Shown: positions 1 to 11,141 of the stretch, one piece after another
How the letters are laid out: each line of letters starts with the position of its first letter
Numbering within the stretch: position 1 is the first letter of the stretch
Assembly (NCBI GenBank): GCA_001600615.1
Contig: BCKK01000008.1
Span: 372,001-436,000 of the forward strand
Length of the DNA: 64,000 bases
Direction of reading: 5' to 3'
From: Dioszegia crocea
Lineage: Eukaryota; Basidiomycota; Tremellomycetes; Tremellales; Bulleribasidiaceae
Position numbers and translations under genes: made by a program
The notes under the pieces: generated by a model
Databases searched by the model: none
What the model saw: the letters and a program-made list of their open reading frames with translations, nothing else
What the model was told of the DNA's origin: nothing

Positions 1-442
1 GGGGTGACGGAGGAAAGGGAAACCGAGGGGTGGTGATATTGTGAATTCGAATAATCGGGACCCCATGTTGTGGCGAGAAGAACAACGGGAGCTGGAATCG
101 TAGGAAGGATGCGATGAGCATCAATCACGTTTGCCTGTATAGAGGCGATGACATCGGAAGCGACTTGGCGATTGCGGTGGTGACCTCTCGGGACGACCAG
201 CGCGGCGCAGCAAAACGGGAGCAGCAAAATCGAAGGTGATCTCATGGTTAAATGAGTGTAACGAGCGTGGGGTGCGATCAACGCAGAGACATGTAAGTGA
301 GTGTGAGGGGCAACAACAACTCCTTTGAAGGGGACAAGGGGCAAAGTAATCCTTGTTCGCCAAGCACAAAAGGCGTAACGGCATTACGCGTACGGCATGT
401 TTCACATCTGCGCTGGTCACGGTGTCACAAACTACAATTGCA
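1..442. other. Left-edge stretch downstream of the Zn2Cys6 factor; no gene seen
   Basis: This is the 3' flank of the minus-strand transcription factor that ends at 443. Open frames here are short and show no recognisable domain. A gene starting left of the window could reach into it, but nothing supports that. Confidence 0.5.
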
Positions 443-3014
443 TCATTTAAATGGAAAGCCACCTCCTTCCGCTAGTGTGAAGTCGTCCCAGAAGCCGTCA
501 AGATTGAAATTCACATCCACTTCAAAATCAAAGAGCCCTTCCAGTCCCGTTTGGGGTGGTGTCATGCCGGTGTGCGCGAGACCAGAAGCCATCGGGGCAA
601 TGGGCAGACTTTGGAAGGTGGGATTGGCCATCATGTGTTGCCAGGACTCGTCTGGCTGCGGTTCGGGGCTTGCAAAGCGTGATGGAACGGCCTGGAGTTG
701 GTGGTCATCTTGACTTTGACTCACGCTCTGATCGGACATTTGTTCGAGCTTTTTCGAGAGGAGTCGAAGCATTTGACCGTAGCGCGCGGCCGGGTGTTCT
801 CTATCTGGCGAGGCGAGGACAAGGGCGGCACATACTTTGTCGACCAACTCCCGAGTTCTACATTAGCGCATCCAAGCCTATACTTACTTTGCATTTTCAG
901 CTCGACCCACAGCACCAGAATAACCAGCCTTCAGGGCGAAAACGCCGCCAAACACAAAATTGGTCAAGTACCGGCTAGGGAGATAGCGCAGGGCCCCCAG
1001 TTTTGAGAGCCGCAAGCAGATGGAGAGAATCTCATTCGCGGCATCTACCGAAGCGTATATGTATAAGGCGTCCGGTGAAGTGGCGGAGCCTGATTAGCCG
1101 AGCTCAGCCTGAACTCACCTCTAGGAAACAGCTGCATCCCGCTCGTCGTGCCCTCTGCTCTTGTCCACGCTCGTTGAACGTGAGCCTGAAAGGCGAAGCT
1201 GGAGATGTAGAGTCGGACCATTTCGTAGGTACACCATGTGAGCTCCTTCAGGCTTTGATTCTCCCACTTCTTGGCCTGCCAGACCGATTGAAAAGAGTCC
1301 AGGGCGCGCCGGAACGAGTCGAGAAACTACATCAGCAAAATTGCGCGCTGACTCACCCTAAAGTATCCACCCTGCCGTACGAGATCTGCTGTCCTTCCAC
1401 TATTAGGATATAGAGTGTCATGCGCGTTGGTCATGATTTGCGTCAATTCCATCAAGGCCTGGATGAAGCTGGCCGAATCTCCGCCCGCACCTGATCCCTC
1501 GGATGGCTCGTCATAGAGTTCGGCGGGTGTTGGCGACAGCATACTAGGAAAGTTGACTCGGGCAGCGGCTTCTCCGGTTTGACTGATGTGCGAATAGCCA
1601 GAAAAGCAGATGCTGGGTCCGCGCGACCAGAACGCAAGCCCTGTGCGAAGGCCAATTGTACGATCGTACAAATAGCACCAGGTCCAGACGAGGCGCGCCC
1701 GCTCTTGGCTAAGGGTTCGAGGTTGTGTTTCCAGCGCTGCTTGATCAAGCTGGAGCCCATAGGCAGCCCTGATGGCGAGACCGGTCATGGACCATCCGCG
1801 GCGATTTTCCGTCCCGTGCAGACCGCCCTCAGATTTTCCCTTCAGAAGTGGAGCCGTTTTCTTTTGCTCCCTTGGCAGAAACTCTGCGAGCAGCAGCATC
1901 CCTTCCACCAGTCCCACGCTAGCCTCCACGCCCCCAAAGGTAAAGTCGGCGAGGGTTTCGCGGACGATCGCCCATACCTTGTCGTGCACCTGGCGAGTAG
2001 GTATTTCGTTATGATGGGCGGCGGCCACGATGATGATGCAAGATAGGAGGAAGGGGTCTTCCGCAGCGAATTTTGCGAGAGCTTCGAGATTGAGCGGGAT
2101 CCGTGGGGTTTGAACGATGGGTAGAACGGGGTGGTAGTTTTGAAAGTATAGTTGGGTGAGCGACCATAGCTCCGCTTCAGTGACGATGCCACCTTCGACC
2201 AAGATGAATGACTTCAAATCATAATCCTGGAAACGCACACGCACGCCCGGTCGCTCCTCGCCATCCGTCGCTGCGTCCGCCAGAATCTCCAGGGCATCCG
2301 TCTCGTTGGAGAAGTTTGCTACAACGATGCGCCGGGTAGCGTCAGGGTTCTGTCGTCGTTGACGGCTGGTGGGGGACAACGCTGCGGTGGAGGTGGATTC
2401 GGCCGAGGCGGGAGTGGCGTGGCTGACTGGTTCAAAATCTGGGAATTGGCGCATGGGTGAGGCGTCGGTGGTGCGCGGCAGAGCCTGGGGCAGGTCGGGA
2501 TACGAGAATGCAGGTGCAGGATCTCGAAACACGGCATCTGGCCAACCCTTCCGTTAGCTCGTTCAAATTCTAGCTCACCTGGAAGGTCTGGTTGGCCGAT
2601 TGAAGAGGCGTCCATTGGTTCAGGGGAGCAGAAGCGGGCGGAGGAACAGAGGGGATGGATATCGGAGCGGGAGGAGGAGCGTCGCTGGTCTTCCTTCGTC
2701 GTTTCTGACATCAGCAAGGTCATGGCTTGACTTACACTCGGCAGAAATACACAATTCCGCTGTTCTCGCCTGCACCTGGAACAAGGCGGTTCACTCGGAG
2801 CATTTACATCTCCGAGGTCGCAGCGAGCCTTACGTAGGCGACAATGGACACAGGCTCGATAGCCTCGCTTCGGAGCATCGCTTCTCTTGGAACGACCATC
2901 ATCATCGTCATGGCCGTCCTCAGATTCGTTGGCGATATTGGACGGTCCAAAAGTGGAGGACATGCTCGGCCCGGCTACAGGCGACAAACGGGAGGGCGGA
3001 TTTGTTATAGACAT
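443..3014 (-). CDS. Zn(II)2Cys6 transcription factor with fungal_trans domain
   Basis: Predicted nuclear DNA-binding regulator. Six exons on the minus strand (3014-2736, 2704-2579, 2547-1357, 1326-1119, 1089-888, 857-443) join in frame to 806 codons plus stop. The N-terminal zinc cluster follows the acidic stretch ESEDGHDDDDGR and starts CVHCRLRKARCDLG, ending CSRCRREQRNC, so six cysteines with a 12-residue central loop; the CDLGDVNAPSEPPCSRC form is a known subgroup of fungal zinc clusters. The middle and C-terminal parts resemble the fungal-specific regulatory domain (for example RLVWTWCYLYDRTIGL and YLPSRYLTNFVFGG). All five introns are 29-31 nt. I chose the ATG at 3014 because it begins the frame carrying the zinc cluster; an in-frame ATG lies at 3098. 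Its targets are unknown. It lies 225 bp downstream of a GT61 gene on the same strand. Confidence 0.93.
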
Positions 3015-3239
3015 GATACACAGTGAGCGCTGGGTCGACGGCGGCCCTGGCAGCGAAAGGATAATTTTAGACAAGGGATCGACAATGTATAGACACAACG
3101 TAGATCACCTGTTGACGGGTGAAGTGGCGGCATTTCGCGGCACGGCTATTGCTTCCGCTAAGGTATGCTGGATTCACAAAGACTCTAATATTGTTCGTGC
3201 ATGACAACTACAATATCCGTGGAGACGCTAAATCCTTGA

Positions 3240-4917
3240 TCAAACCAGCAACAAATGTCCCAGAAACCTTTTCGTCAGCGAAATCACCACGAAAACCCAC
3301 CCTAATATGATCCGAGCGAAAATCTCCATCTTGTCCCTGGGGTTAGCGTAATCTCCAAAGCCACGCACCAGAGCACTCCCATCCGACAGCGTCCATTTAT
3401 CTTCCTTGAAGATATGATCATAATGCACAGCAAGGTGCTTGTGTTTCATGAGATCAGCCAGCCATGGAAAGATCTATCGTCAGCAGGGTCGATACCAGAC
3501 CCACAATTGCAAAACCCCCTTCTCCCATGATCTAAAGTCAGCTTGGCCATTGCAGTACTCACCTCAACTACTGCACTCCCTGGCCTCATCCACATCTGAT
3601 GCGTCAAGCCATTCCCATGTACCCCGAGAAGGATCTAATCAGCCACGCAGTTGTCAAACTTACATCGGTATTGAGAATGAGCGAAAACTACATTAGCTCC
3701 ATCGTGCATTAACTCACCTGTTCATCATGCGACACATCCTCAAAGAAGCAATCATGCAAGACGATATGATCTGCAGTAGCCAACTTCTCCAGCTCAAGGA
3801 TCAACTCCTCGGCATCTCGCTCGCGCAAGCGACGACCGGTCTTTTGCCTGCTCTTAGCACAGCCTTGCACCACCTCACCTATTCAGATATGTGACGACGG
3901 GGATAGGATTCCGCTTCCGCTCAACATAGAGGTGAGTTGCAAGCGCTTCTCTCAATGGCTCCATCCAATCATCAGAGACCTTCAAATCCTTAATATCCAT
4001 CGTCATGGCGTTCCATTTCGTGATATTGTCGCTACCATAATGATGGGTAGCAAAGCGCTGTCATTAGCAGATCATGGTAGGCACATACATCAACAATGAC
4101 CAACTGACGTCAGCGTGAACGTACTCCTCCACTCACTTTGTCAAACATGACAGTCCCCTTAGGCAGATCCATTATGCTGGTGTGAGGCAGTATGGCTCCG
4201 TGGATCCAATTCACCAAACCCGCTGGATCTTGCCACACGTCTGGAGTGGTACGAAACATGATTCGTTTTGGAATTTCTGCGCCATAGAAGGAGGACGTCA
4301 CTCGCCATGCCGCTAGAAAGACTTCCGCGACTGGGATCAGCAATGTCGGTTTTCTACACACCATCTAAGATCAGCTCGATTATGGATCAGCTTACAATGA
4401 AAATAATGTCCCAAGAAAGAGACAAGATTGGGTGAGCTTTCATCGTTGAATAAGAACTGACGTTAGCTGACCCTCAGGATGACTTACCGATGTGCCGCCG
4501 AGCTGAACCGCTTCTTTTCCCATTAACTGTATAGCTTGGTCCCGGTTGACCACGCGCCATCTATCCTCATCTGCTGGAGGTCGATCGTCACCATCTGGAC
4601 TTGCAGACATTATATACCCGGGCTCGGGCAAAGATGACGTTGAGATGACATGAAAGGTGCCATTGTGAAGATAGATATTCTCCCACAAGGCTATAGTCAG
4701 TGCTGACTTGGCTACGCTCACTAGTACCAGCAACACCTCCAACATATCTAGTCTCGCGCCATACGGTTGCCTTCTCCACGATGCTCTCCCCAAAACCCAT
4801 GGCGTAAGACTCGTACAGCTGACGACGGTGCAGGAAGTAAAGCACCAGTGCGCAGATGCAGCCCGCAGCTATTCGAGTCGAGAGAGCGCTAGGACTCGGC
4901 CATGGAAATCGGAGCAT
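3240..4917 (-). CDS. GT61 (DUF563) glycosyltransferase, type II membrane protein
   Basis: Likely Golgi glycosyltransferase acting on glycans or wall/capsule polysaccharide. Twelve exons give about 431 residues; the eleven inferred introns total 382 nt and keep the frame throughout. The N-terminus has a short tail and one membrane anchor (AAGCICALVLYFLHRR, about residues 17-32). The GT61 hallmarks follow: WENIYLHNGTFHVIS, then GHYFHFAEVFLAAWRV after a 65-nt intron, and VHGNGLTHQMWMRPGSAVVE near the C-terminus, which is the diagnostic block of the family. Most introns are 29-37 nt. The last inferred intron (33 nt) is in frame, so its retention would add 11 residues without changing the stop. 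It shares a 542-bp divergent promoter region with the aldolase at 5460. The sugar donor and acceptor cannot be told from sequence; xylosyl transfer is known for some members of the family. Confidence 0.88.
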
Positions 4918-5459
4918 GTTCTCCCACGAGGATCAGCAGTGTCTCATGGGAGCTGAGTAGTTTTATTGATTGTTGTCGTTGCAGAAATCAAAGAGGCGGA
5001 AGGCGGGAGAGCCAAGCCAATATCTCGTAATGGCGCTGGACTAGGCTGTCCAATGCCGAGACAGTCGGCAGAGGAAGGAGTGATGAAGTCTAAAGTGAGG
5101 GGCGAACTGCATCAGGTGCTACCCATGCTTTCGACGCGACTTGGATGTCGACTTGCTGGGCGCCAATCGCAGCCGTCCTTATCCTGTGTGTGGGCCAAGA
5201 CACACATGAGACATCTTTGGGGGCTCACGTTCTCCAGCGTATCTTATCACTGATACCAGTGCCTGATTTGAAATGCCACGCAAGAGTGGCGGCAATTGAC
5301 GGCACGGTTAACCCGGCCCGCCTTCGCCGTATCGGCACTTTTGGTCTCCTTTCTCTCACCCCTCGCAAATAAGACTTATTGGCTTCCTCATCCATCTATC
5401 CATCCCCACCACACTACACTTTCGCCTTATACTACCCCAACCCACTTACACATACCAAC
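4918..5459. promoter_or_regulatory. Divergent promoter region, GT61 / aldolase
   Basis: This non-coding stretch separates two divergent starts. The aldolase side ends in a pyrimidine-rich leader with many CCA/ACA runs. A CGG-N10-CCG pair, the layout bound by some zinc-cluster factors, is at 5305-5320. I see no clear TATA box. Confidence 0.5.
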
Positions 5460-6590
5460 ATGTCTTCCAAAGTCTGGGCCAGCGGCCCCTCCGTCCCCCT
5501 TACCACTCCTTTCCGTGCCGACGAGAGCATCGACCACGAGGCTCTCGCTCGCCAGGTTGTTCGTCTCGCGAAGGCCCGCGTCGGAATCGTGCTTCTGGGA
5601 ACCAACGGCGAGGGTAAGTCGATCTATAGCCAAGCTGACTCCAGCCTCCCACCTTTCTCGTGAAGAGCGTCGTTCCGTCGTTGCTACCGGTCGCAAGGCC
5701 TTGAACGATGCCGGTTTCCAGAACGAGCCCTTGCTTGTCGGTACCGGTGGCGGATCTGCCATCACCACCATTGAGCTCACCCAAGATGCTGCTGCGGAAG
5801 GCGCGACTCACTCGATCGTGATCTGCCCAGGTGAGTGCCGTGTTGAGTTTTGCTGAACGAAAGGCTACTTTGCTTTCGCCATGGGACGTGACCGTGCCGC
5901 GATCATTGACTTCTTCAAGCGCGTCATGGACAAGAGCCCCATTCCCGTCATGATCTACAACTTCCCGTAAGCCCGCTTCCGTGTCATGGCTGACCCTCAG
6001 TGGCGCCGCGTCTGGCATTGACCTCAACTCGGACGAGTTGATCGAGCTTGCCCAGCACGAGAACTGCTTCGGTGTCAAGCTCACCTGCGCCATGATTGGC
6101 AAGGGTCATCGATTGGCCACATACGTCCAATCCGAGTCCTACCTCGCCAAACACAAAGCCAGACTCCAGGGCGTCAGCGATGCTGGCTTCCACATCCTCC
6201 CTGGATTCTCCGAGTCGCTCCTTCCCGCTTTGGTTTCCAGGCACACTGGTTGCATCACCGGGACCGGAAACGTCTTCCCAAAGACCATCCGCCGGCTCTA
6301 CGACCAAGCCGTCAAGGGCTTGAAGGGTGACGCTTCGGCGATGAGCGAAGCAATGGCTCTCCAGGACAGGAGTGAGTAATCACCAACAAGCTTAGCTGAT
6401 TTCAGTCGCCCGATCTGACTTCATCATCGTCAAGGCCGGTATCCAGGGCACCAAGCACGCCTTGGACCACTTTGTTGAGAAGGGTGCAGGAGGTGTGGCG
6501 CGATCGCCTTTGGGCCCTCTGTCAGACTCTGTTCAGCAGATGGTCGAGAAGGATCTCAAAGAGGATTGGGAGTTTGAGCAGAAGTTGTAG
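5460..6590 (+). CDS. DHDPS/N-acetylneuraminate-lyase family aldolase (2-keto-3-deoxy-sugar-acid type)
   Basis: A class I, Schiff-base aldolase of the dihydrodipicolinate synthase superfamily. In fungi such cytosolic members usually cleave 2-keto-3-deoxy acids or 4-hydroxy-2-oxoglutarate, rather than make lysine. Exons 5460-5613, 5645-5830, 5864-5966, 6001-6371 and 6406-6590 join to 999 nt (332 residues), a normal family length. Visible motifs: PLTTPF near the N-terminus, LLGTNGEG (the GTTGE-like carboxylate-binding loop), a tyrosine-containing VMIYNFP block, and FGVKLTC, whose lysine is the expected Schiff-base residue. Introns are 31-34 nt. A D-galactonate dehydratase gene lies 8.7 kb downstream and would make a suitable substrate, but the two are not adjacent, so the link is an inference. 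L-KDG aldolase of the galacturonate route is an alternative identity. Confidence 0.87.
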
Positions 6591-6890
6591 GATCTTATGC
6601 ACATTCTTGGGTTGATCTGATTGATGCGGGTCAGCAAGAACGTCGCTGTATGTGATTCGTCAAGACTGGGGAAGAAAGGTGATGCTGGGTGGAGATGGGA
6701 TCGACTTGGCTACCTATTCATCCATGCGCCTCTGAGCAATGTGGTGGACGTCCGAGGCAAAGTGAAGTTCGAGCGTGGCTAGATACACCGGGCATCTGGC
6801 GATGCTTATGAAGGAATTAGATGCATGATGCCAGGAGAGAATACGGATGCGATGGTCAAAAAGAGGTTCTCGCATGGGCCAAAAAGAATC
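6591..6890. other. 3' flank of the aldolase gene up to the tRNA
   Basis: I see no coding potential here. It holds the aldolase 3' UTR and the immediate downstream flank of the minus-strand tRNA. Confidence 0.5.
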
Positions 6891-6973
6891 TCTCACAAGT
6901 GTGAGTCGAACACACGACCGATCGGGCCAAGCAACCATTACAACCGAACGCTCTACCACTGAGCTATTGCGAG
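6891..6973 (-). tRNA. tRNA-Tyr (GTA) with an 11-nt intron
   Basis: Read on the minus strand, the segment folds as a full cloverleaf: acceptor arms CTCGCAA and TTGTGAG (one G-T pair), D arm GCTC/GAGC, anticodon loop TTGTAA followed by an intron, T arm GTGTG/CACAC with loop TTCGACT, and discriminator A. The anticodon read is GTA (tyrosine). An 11-nt insertion lies directly 3' of the base after the anticodon, the usual place for nuclear tRNA introns; nuclear tRNA-Tyr genes characteristically carry an intron. Removing it leaves 72 nt. One mismatch (T-T) closes the base of the anticodon stem. Confidence 0.92.
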
Positions 6974-7129
6974 ATCGTGCTTCTGCTGTTTTGTCTGCGT
7001 ATATAAAGTCAATATGCAGATGGCTCACGCGTTGCGGGTTCAAATGAAATCCGACCAAGTTGCTCGCTGTAACGCTGTTGATCTACCTCTCTTTCAGCCA
7101 GCCCTTACTTCAACCCATCTTCTCGCGAG

Positions 7130-8006
7130 ATGTCCTACAACTATACCAACCCCTTTATGCCAGCGCCCAGCGCTTCTAGGTCTACTTTCAGTGCTGTTGG
7201 TAGCGCACAAAGCGGGAGACAAGTTCTGTTTGGAGGGTTACCCTTGGATGTGACCGAAAGCGACATACGAGTGAGTTTGTCATTGAACCAGCTGACGACA
7301 GGACCTGCTCATCAACGAGCCGCTTGGATTACCAGCTTCCACCACAACACCACGAGCAATCTACACCTCTGATGGTGCCTTCACTGGGTTTGCCATCATT
7401 CATGTTCTGAACGAGACCGACGCAGAGAGGATTCGTCGCGAATACTCCGGCCAAATAATCGATGCCAGTAAGTTCGGCCGTCATCCGGTAGCTGATCAGC
7501 CTTCCGCCTTACGGTCCAGCATATTCTTCCACCCACACAACCCATCCCTCCCCCCACTGTCGTTCCCATGGCTTTCCCTGTTGCACCACCAATCGCTGCC
7601 CCAGTGGTCCATGCCCCTCCTCCCACCGCTCCGGCGCAGCCCCGCCCCAAACCTCCAGCTGGAAACAACGACAAGGCGCCTGGACTGAGACTGCTGGCGC
7701 GTATGAGCAATGGAGGGCCGTCTAATGGAAATAACAAGCAGGCAGCGTGAGTTGGGACCGCTGGTGAAGCTAACATTCAGCCTGATAGCTCAACAGAAAG
7801 CCAATCTTAAAGGCGCTCGAGAGGGGGCAGGTCTCCTGTCGCGTCTCGCAAAACCAAAGCCAAAACCCGCGCCCGCCGCGAAAGTGGGTCGGGCCAAACA
7901 GGCAATCGCGGAGAAGCCAACGGTCAAGGCACAACCCAAGCCAAAGACTCAGGCAGACCTGGACGAGGAGATGAGGGCGTACACTAGAAAGTCAAGATTT
8001 GCGTAA
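7130..8006 (+). CDS. RRM protein resembling Yra1/ALYREF mRNA-export adaptor
   Basis: Four exons (7130-7270, 7302-7467, 7500-7746, 7781-8006) give 780 nt, 259 residues. A single RNA-recognition motif occupies about residues 30-105, with RNP2-like VLFGGLPLDV, an RNP1-like segment GAFTGFAIIHVLN and GQIIDA at the end. A proline/alanine-rich linker follows, then a lysine-rich tail. The C-terminal LDEEMRAYTRKSRF resembles the UAP56-binding motif (LDxxLDxY) of ALY/REF proteins. Expected role: nuclear adaptor that couples mRNP packaging to export. Introns are 31, 32 and 34 nt. Its stop lies 7 bp from the stop of the convergent PRELI gene, so their 3' UTRs must overlap. The ALY/REF assignment comes from architecture and could instead be a related RRM protein. 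Confidence 0.8.
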
Positions 8007-8013
8007 CATGTCA

Positions 8014-8622
8014 TCATTCTGATTTATATCCACGAGATAGAACCCATTCGAAGCCTTTCCTCCCTGTGTCTGCGTTCGCGCGGAAGCGATCCACACTGGC
8101 CTTTTCTATTCTCCGGGCAATCATGGCGGTTGGGAATTGGGATATGAGGACTGCTCTTTGATGGAAGAGTGTCTTGTTGTCGGCGGTAGGCATATAGGTT
8201 ATACGTTCAAGGCAAGACCTAGACCGTCAGCCAGGAAGACTACATGACCTACACGTATTGCGCTAGATTCAGGTTGACACTCATCATGGTTGCGCTCGGG
8301 GCGTCAGGGTCGATAAAGACGACTTCGCGCACATATGCTACTGGCGGCAGAGCAAACAGCTATCATCAGCGATGTCGAGCGCGAGCCCACCTTTGCTATC
8401 CAGCCCGGTGCACTTTGTTTGACCCCTATTATGCGCTCACTCCTTATCAGTCCCGACGGCTCTACCGTTCGTTCCAGCGTATCGACCGAGACGACATGCG
8501 TTGCGTATGGGTTAGGATATTTGCGATGCAGTTGTATCAACGTGTGGACGGGTGGATCGCTACATAAGCACGACCTCTAGATAGACTCACTTATAAATGA
8601 TCTCATTGAAGAATGTCTTCAT
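8014..8622 (-). CDS. PRELI/MSF1-domain mitochondrial lipid-transfer protein (Ups-like)
   Basis: Four exons with introns of 31, 31 and 34 nt yield 170 residues, the size of the Ups1/Ups2/PRELID1 family. It starts MKTFFNEIIY and contains HRKYPNPYATHVVSVDTLER and RSERIIGVKQSAPGWIAK, both typical of the PRELI domain, which fills the whole protein. Family members sit in the mitochondrial intermembrane space and, with Mdm35/TRIAP1, shuttle phosphatidic acid or phosphatidylserine between membranes for cardiolipin and PE synthesis. The divergent SBDS gene starts only 54 bp away, so both must be driven from that gap or from within each other's coding DNA. Which Ups paralogue it is cannot be settled here. 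Confidence 0.9.
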
Positions 8623-8676
8623 AATTAGATAAGAGGTGATTGAGGATTGAATTGGACTTGTAAACAACCTTTCGTC
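8623..8676. promoter_or_regulatory. 54-bp divergent intergenic space, PRELI / SBDS
   Basis: These are the only bases between two opposite start codons. They must hold both 5' UTRs, or transcription starts inside the neighbouring gene. The segment is moderately A/T-rich and has no clear TATA box. Confidence 0.6.
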
Positions 8677-9552
8677 ATGCCAATTCAGCAACCAGGGACT
8701 CAAATCAAGTGAGTGCTTTCTTGCGCAATGCTGATGCAGGTTGACCAACGTTTCGGTCGTGCGGCTGAAGAAGGGCGGCAAGCGCTTCGAGGTGAGCTCA
8801 TGCTTGACATCGCTGATGTAGATTGCCTGCTATCAGAACAAAGTGTCTGAATACCGCTCCAAGGTGTACGTCCAGCTCTGATCTAGCTCATGGCAGAGAG
8901 ACCGATCTATCTGAGATATTACAAATCGAGCAAGTCTTCACGAATGTCTCCAAAGGCCAGGTCGCGAAGAAGGAGGATTGGGAAAAGGCGTTCAACACCA
9001 CCGATCTAGACAAGGTCATTGCTGAAGTAAGTCTAAGTTGAGCTCCGCTAATTAGATACTTCTCAAGGGAGAATTACAGGTCAATAATCTCGAGCGCACA
9101 CATAATCTCCAAGCTCTGTCGAGAGAGATCGCCACGCTCATATCGGAAATGACAGTTGACCCCTCCTCAACACCTCCCCGAAAGCACACTGTCGGCATGA
9201 TCGAAAAATCAATGAGCGAAGTTGGCTATTCGGTCAAGCCTGACAAATCTGCCAAAGCCCAAGCTCTGGAGCTCATCAAAAAGCTCTCGGATGTGTTGCC
9301 GATACAGAGAATGCGGATGCGTGTGCGAGTCACGATGCCAGCGAAGGATGCAAAGAGGATAGGAGAGAAAGTCCGGGCGGAGGGCGACGTCGAAGAAGAG
9401 GAGGCGGGTGAGGAGTGGGAAGTGGTGAGTCTAGCTTCTTATCTGACTAACGGTAGATAATGCAAGTTGAACCTGGAGCTTTCAAAACTCTCAGTGATAT
9501 GGTGTCGAACGAGACCAAGGGCAAAGGGAGAGTGGAGAGTCTGGCTATCTAG
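8677..9552 (+). CDS. SDO1: Ribosome maturation factor SBDS/Sdo1
   Basis: Orthologue of Shwachman-Bodian-Diamond protein, which together with the GTPase Efl1 removes eIF6 from pre-60S subunits. The first exon is short (MPIQQPGTQIK) and splices to [25 protein letters not shown], the conserved N-terminal FYSH domain. Later exons carry ILQIEQVFTNVSKGQ, VNNLERTHNLQALSREIATL, RKHTVGMIEKSM and the C-terminal domain with LPIQRMRMRVRV. The product is about 250 residues, as in other fungi, and ends at the TAG at 9550-9552. Introns are about 30 nt, with CTGAT or CTAAT-type branch sites close to the AG. The start was chosen because it gives the conserved N-terminus right after the 54-bp divergent gap. 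Confidence 0.95.
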
Positions 9553-9813
9553 TAGCTGGATGGGTTTCGCTTGTGCGAAGCGCGCATTGATATCCTGCTG
9601 CTGTCATGGGAGTAGTGAGTCGCCATGCCGGCCCTCGCAGCATCACTCACTTCTCGCAACTGACCACAAGAGGAGATCGCTTCCGCATATTGACGATTCA
9701 CGACCGCCCAGAAGTTGTAGATTGATCGAGAAAGGATTTCTCCCTGGTGTCTGTACGCTCCTGCCAAATCACCTCTTACAATGTACCCCTCGTCCCTCCG
9801 CCGATACTAGCTG

Positions 9814-10110
9814 TCAACACCGACCGAAAATCTGAACGTGTTGATTACGGACTAAATCCACGCTTTCACTGACATTGCCGCAAAACTGCATGCCGTATTC
9901 ACGACCACGGAGGGTGTATACCTTGTCAGCCTCGCATATGACCGCAGTCTCATCCGGCCTTACGATAATGACCGTTCGGTCTTCCCAAAGTTCGGCGTAC
10001 ATTTGGCTAACACTAGACTGCCCGTCGAAGTTTTGGTTCTGTAGCAGATCCAAGTTCGGACAGTGTAGGCAGTCACGGGGATCCATACACCGGCAGCGGG
10101 ACTCAGACAT
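9814..10110 (-). CDS. Doubtful small hypothetical ORF
   Basis: An uninterrupted 98-codon frame in the gene-poor region, with six cysteines, four of them in the first 17 residues, and a segment WEDRTVIIVRPDETAVICEA that looks like a beta-rich fold. No known family is recognised, and no splice consistent with the local intron pattern extends it. It could be a chance ORF or one exon of a gene I cannot assemble. Confidence 0.2.
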   Translation of the reverse strand: MSESRCRCMDPRDCLHCPNLDLLQNQNFDGQSSVSQMYAELWEDRTVIIVRPDETAVICEADKVYTLRGREYGMQFCGNVSESVDLVRNQHVQIFGRC

Positions 10111-11141
10111 TAAGCTTTGTCAGCAGGTGTTAGTCGGATGTAAGATGATGGGTCATCTAGCTGATGTAGGCTGCCCCAGATGTGAGCTTCAATCGAGTTC
10201 CATGGGTGTGATGTTCCGCTCAGATTCGGGCCAAACACTCGCGAGCTCCCACAACTCCATGGTGTGGCACAACCCGATCTTCACCGCTCTCGATCTTGCG
10301 CTCAGATCTCCCGCAGCCGGCGTGCTCTATATCGAGCAGTGTGGTCAGGGCTGAAGTAGACGGCCGCTTGAAGTCGATCGACTGCATGCTTCCTCGTTAA
10401 TCACTCTTGTCACTTTGGGCCCAGCTGGATTAACGTGAGGGGCCGCTCATGTACCTTCGTCCGCCGTTGCCTGTCTATTCTGACGATGCCTAGCTTACAG
10501 AAGTGCTTTTGCTACCCAAACCTGCAATCGAATCTGACAGTCACATGGGCTGGCTGCCTGTTTGCAAGCATGGCTGGCGATGCACCTGTTCAAACTTCAG
10601 ACAGGCCCGAGCCCGCATTGAGCGGTGATTGTGCTGGAACGGTATCCGCTGTAGAGCTGATCTGCACCTCAGCGTGACCATTCACCTGGGGATCTTCCCC
10701 TCGCTATGTAGCGCTACGAGTCGAACAAGACAAGCTATCTCCCTCCGTCAGATCACGATGAGCATAGAGGAGTCTTTGCTGGATAAGAAGGCTGGCTGGT
10801 CTGCGAAATTTACTGTTCACGGGAAACATCTTTCGACAATGAGCGAGTGCTACAAATCAGCGAGTCTTTGAATGTGTGTCAGTGCCCTTGCCATCAATGA
10901 TCAAATTGCCACTCAACACGCAGTGGTCATCTTCATTAGCAAATTCTGAATCCCGGAAGGTCAAACTATGCACTCGATCCTTCAGACCTCCGAAGGCGCT
11001 CATTTACTGCTATGGTGTGACGACTACGCCCGAGACCTTCCACAGACCGTGATCGTAGCGTTAGACAATCGCTCCGGGACCAAGTGCACGCCGCACCGGG
11101 AGATGCAGGTCCATGGCCAGCTCCCGAGTAGTGATGTTGAG

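Noticed and set aside
121..462. Minus-strand ORF of 113 codons at the left edge
   Set aside because: Overlaps the end of the well-supported transcription factor in another frame, and shows no protein-like conservation.
5500..6102. 200-codon minus-strand ORF inside the aldolase gene
   Set aside because: It is the complement of the conserved aldolase exons and introns; the plus strand explains all signal.
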